A stretch of 64,000 bases of DNA from Acidobacteriota bacterium. Its GTDB lineage: Bacteria > Acidobacteriota > Blastocatellia > RBC074. Positions 31,175-39,564 of the stretch are shown piece after piece (the stretch's first letter is position 1; each line of letters opens with the position of its first letter). The position numbers and the translations under genes were made by a program. Location: NCBI GenBank assembly GCA_018269055.1, contig JAFDVI010000024.1, forward strand, positions 372,001 through 436,000. The letters are read 5' to 3'. The notes under the pieces are model-generated. The model searched no databases and was not told the DNA's origin. It saw only the letters and a program-made list of their open reading frames with translations.

Positions 31175-31218
31175 GTTCTTTGAGAAAGAACCTGTCATGT
31201 AATGTGGTTTAACCACAT
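31175..31218. promoter_or_regulatory. Two palindromes upstream of the Asp-box gene
   Basis: The gene-free stretch 31004-31312 holds GTTCTTTGAGAAAGAAC (31175-31191, seven-base stem) and, 10 bases on, ATGTGGTTTAACCACAT (31202-31218, perfect eight-base half sites round one base). Both are 17 bases long. They lie 172-215 bases before the Asp-box gene start and about 95 bases after the stop of the gene at 31313 (which reads the same way). They look like operator sites for dimeric regulators. The rest of the stretch shows nothing clear. Confidence 0.45.
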
Positions 31219-31312
31219 ATACTCTATTGACTGATGTGCTTTGGGATGCGCGGATTATAGCACTCGACTTACGGAGGGCAATAGTTTTTCCCGGTACGAC
31301 CGCTCCGTTGCG

Positions 31313-32803
31313 TTAATAGTTGCCTCTGATAATTCGGTAAAGTTGTTCGTTAATGTGTTCCAGTTCGTAACGACGGCGAATCATCTCCAACCCAGCGGCT
31401 TCGCGGCTGTTTTCGCGCACGCCGGTTTGCCAGATTTCAGGATCGAAATCTACATATACTTCTCGACCCGCGTAAAAGAAATCGTCAATCGCTTTGTCCA
31501 ATCGGGCGTCAGGCCATCCCGACCCAGGCGAGATTGTTAGCCAGTATGGTTGTACTCCAATGGCAGAGAAGTAATGAATCAATGGTGAGCGTTGGCCGAC
31601 GATGAAGCCGGAATTCCATGGCAGCCGTTCGACTTTGGCAATGAAGCGCAGCGCCCCGTTCGCATTCCATTCGGCGCTGTAAAGCTCTTTGGCTTCATAA
31701 TTCCAGGTGGCTTTGGTCAGGGCGATGAGGGACAAAAGAATTAAAGCGCCACGTAGCGGTCTTTGTTGAAGCAATTCCGCCAAACACCATCCGCTGACCG
31801 CTGCCAATCCCAACAAGCCTGTCAGCAAGTAGCGCGGATTCACCGGCAAATCGTGATTGGCCAGCAGCGCCAGATCAGCCAGCAATCCGCACAACCCGAA
31901 CAACCACAACAACCGCAATTGTTGTTTCGCCGATAACCAAACCAGCGCGAGCGGCGACAGCATCGCGACTGTTGCGGAACAAATGAACGCGAACTTGCCG
32001 AAGAACCACAGATTGCGAATTGAAACTGGAAATCGCCGCCGCTCTTCCGCGCTCAGGTGATACCATTTCATTACGGCATCCAGATACAAATCACCTTCGC
32101 GTAAATACCAGAAAATCATCCCGCCGGCGGAAGCCAACGCCGTCAACACCAACGCCAAAACAATGAAGCGCCAATCCACCCGGTACACCCAAGCCGCGAG
32201 CGCAATAAATGGGAAGTAGAAAACCGCGAATTCGCGTACATTGGCGCTGAGGCCAATCAGGAAAGCCGCGATCAAAAACCCGGCCAACCGCCCAAGCCGC
32301 AAACTTCTAAGCATCCACGTCAGCGACCAGCTCAACATCAAAAAGCCCGGTATTTCGCTCATCGCACGTCCGCTGTAAGTGATGAAATACGGTGACGCTA
32401 CAAAAATCAGCCCACCAAAAAATGCCGCCAGCCTGTTTGCCGAAAGCTCTTTGCATAAAGCGTAAATGCCCGTGATGGCAATTCCGGTTTGCGCAATGAC
32501 GCCATAGCGCAACAGCAAATACGCGTGATCCGGTGTCCAATGAAACCAGCGATATGCCACCTGCCACAGCAGGTGGTTGTAAGCGAGAAATAACGCTCGT
32601 CCCAATCCGAGCACGGAATACTTTCCTTCGACAACGGCGCTGGTGTAATCGAATCCGTCCCAGTCGGAGATGAACCGGTCTTGATACTTCCATGCCAGCC
32701 ACCATGAAATGCAGGCCAGTGGCAGCCAGAGGTAAAAGTCTTTTTTCCAGTCGTGTATTGTTGATTGGGAGTTGGGAGTTGGGAGTTGGGAGTTGGGAGT
32801 CAA
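31313..32803 (-). CDS. Polytopic glycosyltransferase-like protein (GT39/ArnT-like)
   Basis: A 496-residue protein with about 10-12 membrane segments. An early periplasmic acidic motif DWDGFDYT fits the catalytic Asp loop of GT-C enzymes using polyprenyl-phosphate sugars. The segment YSGRAMSEIPGFLML resembles the second acidic loop. A soluble tail of about 110 residues carries IHYFSAIGVQPYW. The N-terminus is odd: the first 13 residues are coded by a heptamer DNA repeat at 32765-32799, so the start at 32803 is uncertain, yet no other clear start codon occurs before the first membrane segment. The gene is a singleton between VWFA genes and the Asp-box gene. Confidence 0.75.
   Translation of the reverse strand: MTPNSQLPTPNSQSTIHDWKKDFYLWLPLACISWWLAWKYQDRFISDWDGFDYTSAVVEGKYSVLGLGRALFLAYNHLLWQVAYRWFHWTPDHAYLLLRYGVIAQTGIAITGIYALCKELSANRLAAFFGGLIFVASPYFITYSGRAMSEIPGFLMLSWSLTWMLRSLRLGRLAGFLIAAFLIGLSANVREFAVFYFPFIALAAWVYRVDWRFIVLALVLTALASAGGMIFWYLREGDLYLDAVMKWYHLSAEERRRFPVSIRNLWFFGKFAFICSATVAMLSPLALVWLSAKQQLRLLWLFGLCGLLADLALLANHDLPVNPRYLLTGLLGLAAVSGWCLAELLQQRPLRGALILLSLIALTKATWNYEAKELYSAEWNANGALRFIAKVERLPWNSGFIVGQRSPLIHYFSAIGVQPYWLTISPGSGWPDARLDKAIDDFFYAGREVYVDFDPEIWQTGVRENSREAAGLEMIRRRYELEHINEQLYRIIRGNY
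32765..32799. repeat. Heptamer tandem repeat, five copies
   Basis: TTGGGAG occurs five times without change at 32765-32799, overlapping the 5' end of the glycosyltransferase-like gene. An inverted partial copy (CTCCCAACTCCCA) lies at 32868-32880, about 70 bases away, so a hairpin can form. The array resembles short tandem heptamers known from cyanobacteria. It lies between two genes read in the same direction. Confidence 0.9.
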
Positions 32804-32897
32804 ATATTCAATAGTATTGGCAGTATTGGCGTTTAATTTGGGGCTGCTAGCTGGAAATCACCCTAATCTCCCAACTCCCAGCCCCTCACTTCTGATG

Positions 32898-33947
32898 TTA
32901 GCCTTTCGGCGCGTAATACCCTTTGCGATGACGAACCTTAAGGTCTTTCATTTCTTTTTCCGTCTTGGTCTTCAGCTTGACTTCGATTTTGCGAAAGCTG
33001 CCATCAGCGGCTTCGTTTTTTGGCTCATACGCCAAAAGGTATTGCTGGCGAAGGTCGTGTTCCAGTTGGGAAAACGCATCTTCCATTTCGCGGTTGCTTT
33101 TGGGAATGATGGCGCGTCCGCCCGTGGCATCACAAAGCTTTTTCAGTGCACCTTCGTCAATGCCGTATCGCCCGTGGTCGCCAATGCCAATGGCATAAAT
33201 CACGGCTTCGGCTCTAAGCGCTTCGTCAATTGCGTCGCCAATTTTCATGCGGCTGGTGGTGTCTTCGCCGTCGGTGATCAAAATAATGGTTTTGCGCCCT
33301 GGTTGCCGGGCCAGCATATCGGCGCTGGTTGCCACAATCGCGTCGTACATGGAAGTTCCGCCTTGTCGCGACCGGCCATTGATCGGAGGCGTCGGCCCGC
33401 CAAACACGCCGACCGGCGGAGGAGCGACGAATTCAATCTGATCCAGGCCGCGCCGAATGCGCGCGGGGTTGGAGGTCAAATCCTGCATGACAGTCGTTTC
33501 ACCTTCGAACTTCAAAACCGCGGCAGTGTCTTTGCCAAACCGAATGACGGAATCCACGAAACGGCCTCCGGCTTCTTTGAGCAGCGGCAAGGTGTATTGT
33601 TCGCTGCCGCTGACATCCACCAGAATCGCCATCGTCAATGGCAAATCAAATTCTTTCTTGAAGGCGAAAATGTCCTGCGGCTGACCGTTTTCCAGGATTT
33701 CGACGTCTTCCTGTTTCAGGTCGTTTAGGTAACGGTTTTGTTTATCCTGAACGCTGAACAGCACGTTGACCAGTTGCGTGCCAATTTTGATCGTCTGCTG
33801 TTCTTCTTCTTTCTTTTGCGGTTTCTGTTGAGCCTGCTTTTTCTCTTGTTGTGCACTGACGGTTACGACAGGTGCGAGCGCAATTGCCGTCGCCACCAAC
33901 ACGGCCATTGCCAAGCTCAGAATTGTTATCTTGTCGCTCTGCTTCAT
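32898..33947 (-). CDS. VWFA-related Acidobacterial-type secreted protein (2)
   Basis: A 349-residue exported protein. The signal peptide is about residues 1-32 (ending TVSAQQ), followed by a Gln/Lys/Glu-rich linker. The first domain (LVNVLFSVQDKQNRYLNDL...VEILENGQPQDI) and the VWA domain with MIDAS D-V-S-G-S in ILVDVSGSEQY and ILITDGEDTTS follow. The end RKGYYAPKG is the family ending. It is about 80 bases downstream of VWFA protein 3 and read the same way, so the two may be co-transcribed. Role unknown, as for the family. Confidence 0.9.
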   Translation of the reverse strand: MKQSDKITILSLAMAVLVATAIALAPVVTVSAQQEKKQAQQKPQKKEEEQQTIKIGTQLVNVLFSVQDKQNRYLNDLKQEDVEILENGQPQDIFAFKKEFDLPLTMAILVDVSGSEQYTLPLLKEAGGRFVDSVIRFGKDTAAVLKFEGETTVMQDLTSNPARIRRGLDQIEFVAPPPVGVFGGPTPPINGRSRQGGTSMYDAIVATSADMLARQPGRKTIILITDGEDTTSRMKIGDAIDEALRAEAVIYAIGIGDHGRYGIDEGALKKLCDATGGRAIIPKSNREMEDAFSQLEHDLRQQYLLAYEPKNEAADGSFRKIEVKLKTKTEKEMKDLKVRHRKGYYAPKG

Positions 33948-34027
33948 ACTGCCCTCTCTTATTAAAAGCGGGACGATTTTCCCACGCTACGCGCCGCTGC
34001 AAAGGGGTGGCAAGCGGCATTGAGTTC

Positions 34028-35104
34028 TTATTGATTGGTTTGCGCTCCTGTTACAGTGCGAGGAGGCGTCGCCACATACCCGGTCTTGGTTCTGACTTTG
34101 AAATCTTTGTGATTCGGCAATCGCACTTCGATCTTTCGATATTTACCGTCATATTTATCATTGGTCGGCTGGTACGCCACCAGATACTGGCTGCGCAATT
34201 CTCGCGCGGTCGCCGAAAAACTGCGCTCCAGTTCGATCACTTCGGAAGTAAAGAATGCGCGGCCTCCGGTTTCTTCCGCCAATCGCTTCAATTCCTTGTC
34301 TTCTTTCTTGTCCACCATCCCGCCTTGCACGCCGAAAAATCCCGCGGACTTCGTGCTGATGACATACACGATGGTTTCGGATCGCTGCGCGATTTCAATG
34401 GCGTCTTTCAACTCGCGCTCGCTAACGGTGTCTTCGCCATCGGTGATGACAACCATCGCTCGGCGGCGTCCGGCCAGGGCTGTGGACAACATTTTCTCTT
34501 CGCAAATCTGATAGATCGCGTCGTACATCTTAGTTTCGCCCTGCGCCTTCACCTTGTCCACGGCTTTGGTGATTTGATCAATGCGGTTGGTGAAATCCTG
34601 TTGCAATTCAATCTGAGAATCGAAGGTAGCAAACAACGCTCGGTCTTTGCGCGAAGTCAACATCGTTTGCAAAAACGAAACGACGGCGTCCTTTTCAAAT
34701 TTCAGTTTGGGCTTGACGCTGTTGGAGGTGTCCATCAACACCGCCACGTCAATCGGCAAATCGCTTTGCGGTTGAAACGACACGATCTCCTGCGGGGTTT
34801 TATCTTCAAACACTTCGAAGTCCGATTGCTTCAGATCAACGACGAATCGCCCGGTCTTGTTATCGTTGATTGTCACCGCCAACCGCACGTTGACAGTAAA
34901 GCTCTGCAATTGCTCAGGATTCTGGTTGTCTTGTCCGGCAGGCTTTTTATCGCCGGGCTTTTGCGGCGGGGGTTGTTGAGTGGACGGTTGTGCTTGCTGC
35001 GATGCGTTTTGGGTTTGCTGAGCGCCTACGCCAAAGACTCCGGCGCACAACGTTACCAGTACTGAACCAGCAGCCGCCCACGCGAACCAGCGACGCATTT
35101 TCAT
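34028..35104 (-). CDS. VWFA-related Acidobacterial-type secreted protein (3)
   Basis: A 358-residue exported protein with a signal peptide (about 1-28) and a long Gln/Pro-rich linker (QTQNASQQAQPSTQQPPPQ). The pre-VWA domain reads LAVTINDNKTGRFVVDLKQSDFEVFEDKTPQEI. The VWA MIDAS is D-T-S-N-S in VLMDTSNSVKPK, so the usual Gly is Asn, and VVITDGEDTVSE follows. The end TKTGYVATPP is the family ending, with a short extra tail. It is more similar in layout to protein 2 than to protein 1. A Sec-dependent periplasmic or surface role is expected. Confidence 0.9.
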   Translation of the reverse strand: MKMRRWFAWAAAGSVLVTLCAGVFGVGAQQTQNASQQAQPSTQQPPPQKPGDKKPAGQDNQNPEQLQSFTVNVRLAVTINDNKTGRFVVDLKQSDFEVFEDKTPQEIVSFQPQSDLPIDVAVLMDTSNSVKPKLKFEKDAVVSFLQTMLTSRKDRALFATFDSQIELQQDFTNRIDQITKAVDKVKAQGETKMYDAIYQICEEKMLSTALAGRRRAMVVITDGEDTVSERELKDAIEIAQRSETIVYVISTKSAGFFGVQGGMVDKKEDKELKRLAEETGGRAFFTSEVIELERSFSATARELRSQYLVAYQPTNDKYDGKYRKIEVRLPNHKDFKVRTKTGYVATPPRTVTGAQTNQ

Positions 35105-35206
35105 AACTCTACCTCCGATAAACAGACAGATGATTTCAAGGGAATGAACGAGGGTAGGATTATAGTTTGCGCGGAACTTGGCAGTAAAGCGGCGAGGCTG
35201 AAAGGT

Positions 35207-35929
35207 TCAAGGTGTGGGACTTGGTAAGGATTCATTCTGCCCAGCAAGCAGTTTCCCTTGGCCGCGCTTCAACATGGTGGCTGTTGGCGCTTCGGAATAA
35301 CGAATATCGCCATCTTCGCAAACGATAAAATCGCGAGTCTGACACAACGGAGCCGTCCGATAAGCGCGAACGCAGTAAGTTTCCGCCGTCACATCCGAAG
35401 AACTATATTCGTACCCGTAGATCGTCTGGCCATTGGCAAACTGCTCTTCAATCAACCCAGCGGCTTGTAATTCTTTCAACGTTCCGTAGCGTGCATTCAT
35501 CGCCTGAAACTGCACCTGATTGTTATGAATCGTTCGCAATACCTGAGTCGCTGCCGTTTCACGGCCAACCTCAAAGCATCTCATAAAGCTGAAATCCGTC
35601 AGATTGGAAACGGTCATTCCCATTGCAGGCATTGCCAAACTCATCGCGAAAACAGCAATCCATTCGTTTCGATGTCCTGGATCGGAATGCTGCGTCGCCA
35701 ATACATGGCACCAAGCCTTTCTCACGCTCACCAATGCTCGCCATCCCAAAGCAAACCCCAAAAACGAGAGCGCTGAAAAGAACAGGTCACCAGAACCTGG
35801 ACCGCAAACAATTCTTTTGCTGTGTCCTTCCAGATTCAACGACACGTCATAAAGGCTTTTCACAGAAAGTAGCAAGGCAATAACTGCCAAGATGCCACCA
35901 GAATTCCATCCTTGAATTCGCCATTTCAT
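35207..35929 (-). CDS. Polytopic protein with pilin-like C-terminal domain
   Basis: A 240-residue protein. The N-terminal 120 residues contain about three hydrophobic segments (ILAVIALLLSVKSLYDVSL; LFFSALSFLGFALGWRALV; WIAVFAMSLAMPAMGMTV) and no prepilin cleavage site. From FEVGRETAATQVLRTIHNNQ onward the sequence matches the globular part of the pilin at 36048 (LETGRETAAIQTLRTVHNNQ), including the Y-C-V pair and the GDIRY ending. A pilin ectodomain thus sits on a different membrane scaffold. It follows the pilin gene by 118 bases on the same strand. Its function is unknown; a role linked to the pilus or secretion machinery is inference. Confidence 0.7.
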   Translation of the reverse strand: MKWRIQGWNSGGILAVIALLLSVKSLYDVSLNLEGHSKRIVCGPGSGDLFFSALSFLGFALGWRALVSVRKAWCHVLATQHSDPGHRNEWIAVFAMSLAMPAMGMTVSNLTDFSFMRCFEVGRETAATQVLRTIHNNQVQFQAMNARYGTLKELQAAGLIEEQFANGQTIYGYEYSSSDVTAETYCVRAYRTAPLCQTRDFIVCEDGDIRYSEAPTATMLKRGQGKLLAGQNESLPSPTP

Positions 35930-36047
35930 AATCGCTCATACCGGAACACGTCTGAAAGTGTTGAGGGCAAAAACAATTCAGGCAGGCCGAGAACTAAATC
36001 GCAGTTCTCAAGGGCCTGCCTGAATGGAAGTGACGTAAATGTTCTTG

Positions 36048-36551
36048 CTATTGTTTCGGAGCTTCTTTGGCGGGAGCGGCTCCGGCACCTGCGCCTGCGA
36101 GTTCTGAGCCTCCGCCGTGCGGAACCGGGCTGGGAGCTTTCGATTCCACATACCGAATGGTTCCGTCTTCGATGACGTTGAAATCACGCGAAGCCGTGGT
36201 AGCGGTGGACCGCGTCGCTTGCACACAGTATTGATCGGCGGTGGCTTCCGGAGACGTGTAACTGTAACCGCTGACGACACCGCCGCTGGAATAGTTGGCG
36301 TCAATCAATCCGGCCTGGTTCAATTCGGCCAGCGTGCCGAATTTGCCTTTCATAGCACTGAACTGAGCCTGGTTGTTGTGAACGGTTCGTAGCGTTTGAA
36401 TGGCGGCGGTTTCGCGACCGGTTTCCAGATTCTTGAGCAATTTTGGAACGGCCACGGCGGCCAGAATACCGACGATGGCAACGACGATCAGCAATTCGAT
36501 CAAGGAAAAACCCGCCTGAGCGCGGCGGCGTGCGAGGTGTTGGTGCTTCAT
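36048..36551 (-). CDS. Type IV pilin-like protein
   Basis: A 167-residue prepilin. The class III leader ends at RAQAG, and the mature protein begins FSLIELLIVVAIVGILAAVAV, with the conserved Glu5 (residue E in LIEL), so PilD should cut and methylate it. A globular domain with GRETAAIQTLRTVHNNQAQF and GYSYTSPEATADQYCV follows, then a Gly/Ala-rich tail (SELAGAGAGAAPAKEAPKQ). No other pilus genes are in the window, so assembly proteins lie elsewhere. It is upstream of the polytopic relative at 35207. Confidence 0.88.
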   Translation of the reverse strand: MKHQHLARRRAQAGFSLIELLIVVAIVGILAAVAVPKLLKNLETGRETAAIQTLRTVHNNQAQFSAMKGKFGTLAELNQAGLIDANYSSGGVVSGYSYTSPEATADQYCVQATRSTATTASRDFNVIEDGTIRYVESKAPSPVPHGGGSELAGAGAGAAPAKEAPKQ

Positions 36552-36674
36552 AAAGCTTTCAGCTCCTTATTTGGGAAAAACTCTAATTTGAGGTCTGTCA
36601 CGGTGTTCTGACACGATGGAAGATCAGGACGGTTCCAATATTACTACACCGGCGCGGGGATTTGCCAAACGCGG

Positions 36675-37358
36675 CTATAAATGCCTGGCGTAACTTCGCA
36701 GGGCAAAGATCAGAGCAACCGCGGAAATCACCAACCAGGAAATCGCCCAGAACGTCGCCGGAATCAAAGTCATTTCGGCCATATTGGCCGCGTCCGAATG
36801 CATGTTTGTCGTTGTGGAAATGACAAACAGCGTCCGCAAATCCAAAAAGGCATTCAAACAACATTGCACCGCCAAAAAGCTGAGCAGAAAATGTGAAAAG
36901 TTCGGACTGGAAATCATCGCCAATCCCACTAATCCAAGCGTCAAGACGATGCCCATTCCCCAAGTAATCCAGTCTCCGGCCAGAAAAACCGTAATCAACA
37001 GAATCAATCCGGCGCTGGCCGTCAGCGCTGCTTTGGCCATTTTGGTTTGGCTGCCGACGGTCAACAGGATCGCGCCAAATGCCGTGCTGGCCAGATAACC
37101 TGCGCTGGATATGGCAGGGCCAAATCCCCCTCGCGTCAGGGTCGTTCCGCTGCCATCGGCCAAATACACATGTAGGCTTTCGACTTGCCCCAGCGTCAAG
37201 ATCGCCGCCAAGGCATGGCCCCCTTCGTGAATGAAGGTCACGAACAATCGAATGGGATAAATCACCATCCGCGCCAGCGGAATTGAGGCCAACACCACGC
37301 TCAGCACTGAAGCGCCGACCAGAAACCATAGGGGATCACGATTTTTTCCTTTTGCCAT
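36675..37358 (-). CDS. M50-like membrane metalloprotease (M50B)
   Basis: A 227-residue protein with about six membrane segments. The zinc motif HEGGH lies in FVTFIHEGGHALAAILTLG near residue 46, as in the peptidase M50B-like group. The family's usual second Asp/Asn motif is not clear. ATG 37358 is chosen because the next upstream in-frame start adds 21 residues of no known role. It is divergent from the thioesterase gene (37464), with about 105 bases between them. Intramembrane proteolysis is expected by family; the substrate is unknown. Confidence 0.78.
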   Translation of the reverse strand: MAKGKNRDPLWFLVGASVLSVVLASIPLARMVIYPIRLFVTFIHEGGHALAAILTLGQVESLHVYLADGSGTTLTRGGFGPAISSAGYLASTAFGAILLTVGSQTKMAKAALTASAGLILLITVFLAGDWITWGMGIVLTLGLVGLAMISSPNFSHFLLSFLAVQCCLNAFLDLRTLFVISTTTNMHSDAANMAEMTLIPATFWAISWLVISAVALIFALRSYARHL

Positions 37359-37463
37359 AATTTTGAGAACGCAACCAGTGATTGAAAAGTTCTGGTTGCA
37401 AACGGTGCGGCTGTGGGACAATTTGCCGGCCGATCACACGCTGAAGGAGATTGAACCGCACAA

Positions 37464-37892
37464 ATGCCAAGCAAAGAGTTTGAATTTCTGAAACCGCTTT
37501 CCGACCGAAATCCTTTTCTGAACTTCTTGGGAATCGAGTTGCTGGATGCCGGCGAAGGCTGGGTAAAAATGAAGTTGATCTTTCGCCCCGAACTTCTGCA
37601 GCCCTTTACCGTTCACGGCGGAGCCATTTATTCGCTGGCGGACGCCGCGGCGGCGCATGCATTGATGACAAAAATCCTGCCCGATCAATATCCCACCACG
37701 GTCGAACAACGCATCAACTTTTTGAAAGCGGTCAAAGATCAGGACATTTACTGCGAAGCCAGCATCGTTAATCTGGGCCGCACACTGGCCTATTCCGAAG
37801 TGACGATAACCACAGCGGACGGCAAATTGGTGGCCAAAAGTGCCGCCACACTGATGCGGCTGGACATTGCGCGTCATCTGCAACCAAGTTGA
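37464..37892 (+). CDS. PaaI-type hotdog thioesterase
   Basis: A 142-residue single hotdog-fold protein. The family motif VHGGAIYSLADAAAAHA is present, with the catalytic Asp in LADA. The end SEVTITTADGKLVAKSAATLM matches the last strand. It should hydrolyse acyl-CoA thioesters, acting as a tetramer in the cytosol. AAGGAG lies about 14 bases before ATG 37464. The gene is alone; a 50-residue gene on the other strand follows directly, its stop seven bases away. Confidence 0.88.
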   Translation: MPSKEFEFLKPLSDRNPFLNFLGIELLDAGEGWVKMKLIFRPELLQPFTVHGGAIYSLADAAAAHALMTKILPDQYPTTVEQRINFLKAVKDQDIYCEASIVNLGRTLAYSEVTITTADGKLVAKSAATLMRLDIARHLQPS

Positions 37893-37898
37893 AGTGGA

Positions 37899-38051
37899 TC
37901 AGCGAATGTATTTGGCTGCGTTCTCAAGCACGTCTTTGATCGTTTTCCAGCCGAATCCCGGACTGTAAATTTGATATGCGAAAAAGACCATCACCAGCGT
38001 CAGGGCAACGATGAAAAGACGGCCAAGCGAACGATAAACTCTCTCGTTCAT
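37899..38051 (-). CDS. Small single-pass membrane protein (50 aa)
   Basis: A short gene reads MNERVYRSLGRLFIVALTLV and continues MVFFAYQIYSPGFGWKTIKD, ending NAAKYIR. It has one membrane segment (about residues 11-27) with a basic N-terminus and an amphipathic C-terminus. The frame is 50 codons plus stop. No strong ribosome site is seen upstream of the ATG. It is convergent with the thioesterase gene and lies downstream of dnaN on the same strand, with a 116-base gap. Function unknown; the clear membrane helix argues for a real gene. Confidence 0.5.
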   Translation of the reverse strand: MNERVYRSLGRLFIVALTLVMVFFAYQIYSPGFGWKTIKDVLENAAKYIR

Positions 38052-38167
38052 ATCTGAAGGCCGCTTCGCGTGACAGCCAATTTACAGATCGGATTGGCTG
38101 TTTGGATCAGGTGAATGGGGGCTTGCGACGTTTTATTGAGGGAGTCAATTCAGTCTATGTTGTAACA

Positions 38168-39268
38168 TCACAGCCGCATCGGCATCACAATGTAGCGGAA
38201 ATCGTAATCGCTCTCGTCCTTGGACCGAAGCTGCACCTGGGAATTGCCATCCTTGAATTCCAGCAGCGCATCGCCTTCCTGAATGACGCTGAAAAAATCC
38301 AGCAAGTATTGGGCGTTGAACGCGGCGGTAATTTCCGGCCCTTCGTATTCGGCGGGCAAGACTTCGTTGGCTTCGCCGGATTCCGATGCAGGAGCCGAAA
38401 TCGTCACTTTGCCCGGCACGACATCAAACCGAATCGTATGCGACCGCTCATCTGCCATCAACGCCACGCGTCGTAATGCCGACGATAGCTGCGAAACCGG
38501 AAAGGCCACGCGGTTGTCATTGCCTTTCGGCAATACCAGTTCGTAGTTGGGAAACTGCCCGCTGAGCGTGCGCGAAGACAACAATCGCTTTCCGAAGCGG
38601 AAAAACAAATGGTTTTCACTGAAACCGATTTCCACCGTTTCTTCAGTTTCGCCGCTCAACCGGGACAATTCGGCCAACGTCTTTTTGGGAATCAACACAT
38701 CCAGACTGGCGTCCCCCAAGCTGACAGATTTTTCCGCGTAGGAAAGCCGATGCCCATCGGTCGCTACCATACGAACCTTATCCGGATGTACTTCAAACTT
38801 GGCGCCGTTCAACGTGTAGCGTGATTCTTCCGCCGTGATGGCAAACTGCGTGCGGGCAATCAACGTCCGCAGCGTTTCAGCCGGTAGAGAAGTAAAGTGT
38901 CCGTCAAAAGTTTTCACCTCAGGAAAATTGTCTTTCGGCAAACCGGACATGCGGAATTTCGACCGTTCACAAAGAATCGTGATCTGATCGCCGTCGCCCT
39001 GTTTGAATTCGATTTCGGCTTCGGGCAAGGCGCGAACGATTTCAAACAGCTTCTTGGCCTGCAAACAAACTGCCCCCGTTTTTTTCGCTTCGACAGGGCA
39101 GGAGGTGGTAATGGAAACATCCAGGTCGGTTCCCTTGATCGAAAGCTCATCACCTGCAGCTTCGATCAAAAGATTGGACAAAATCGGAATGGTGCTTTTC
39201 TTTTCGACGACCCCCTGAATCAGGTTCAATTCTTTCAATAATGCCGACTTGCTAACGATGAAATGCAT
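38168..39268 (-). CDS. dnaN: DNA polymerase III beta sliding clamp
   Basis: The clamp holds polymerase III on DNA. The 366-residue length and three repeated clamp domains are normal. Diagnostic pieces are [19 protein letters not shown] at the N-terminus, [19 protein letters not shown] in the middle domain, and [11 protein letters not shown] at the C-terminus, the usual clamp ending. ATG 39268 follows GGAAG. It is transcribed in the same direction as dnaA, 296 bases downstream of it, the common dnaA-dnaN order; the gap holds the probable origin. Confidence 0.97.
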   Translation of the reverse strand: MHFIVSKSALLKELNLIQGVVEKKSTIPILSNLLIEAAGDELSIKGTDLDVSITTSCPVEAKKTGAVCLQAKKLFEIVRALPEAEIEFKQGDGDQITILCERSKFRMSGLPKDNFPEVKTFDGHFTSLPAETLRTLIARTQFAITAEESRYTLNGAKFEVHPDKVRMVATDGHRLSYAEKSVSLGDASLDVLIPKKTLAELSRLSGETEETVEIGFSENHLFFRFGKRLLSSRTLSGQFPNYELVLPKGNDNRVAFPVSQLSSALRRVALMADERSHTIRFDVVPGKVTISAPASESGEANEVLPAEYEGPEITAAFNAQYLLDFFSVIQEGDALLEFKDGNSQVQLRSKDESDYDFRYIVMPMRL

Positions 39269-39340
39269 GGCTTGCTTCCTTTCAAGTATTGCTCACTACT
39301 TTTTCTACTTTACTAAAATCTAGAACTTATATTTTTCCAG

Positions 39341-39554
39341 TAGTAATAGTAGTGCCTGTGGAAATGTGGAAAACAAATTTAACTGTTTGGTCTATCTATA
39401 CTTCGCCGCTATTCTGACTGTGAAAAACCTTGTTGACCATTTGTGTCGGCAGGTGACGTTTCTGTGGATGATTCGTGGATTGGACACCAAGCCATCAGAA
39501 ATCCACAGGCATCCATCGAAATTCACAGCCCTGGAAAAACCGTGTTGTGAAAAA
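39341..39554. other. Putative oriC: DnaA boxes and DnaA-trio-like run
   Basis: The dnaA-dnaN gap holds several sequences matching TTWTNCACA on the minus strand: 39365-39373, 39419-39427 and 39546-39554, plus close variants at 39357-39365 and 39463-39471. Beside the first pair, a run TAG-TAA-TAG-TAG (39341-39352) is followed by TGCC and then directly by two tandem boxes. This is the DnaA-trio arrangement (3'-[GA]A[TA]-5' repeats) described for the unwinding element in Bacillus subtilis. AT-rich sequence (39305-39337) adjoins on the dnaN side. Origin function is inferred from position and motifs. Confidence 0.75.
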
Positions 39555-39564
39555 GCAGTTAAGT

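Noticed and set aside
32765..32799. Possible CRISPR-like array
   Set aside because: The unit is seven bases with no spacers, so it is a simple tandem repeat.
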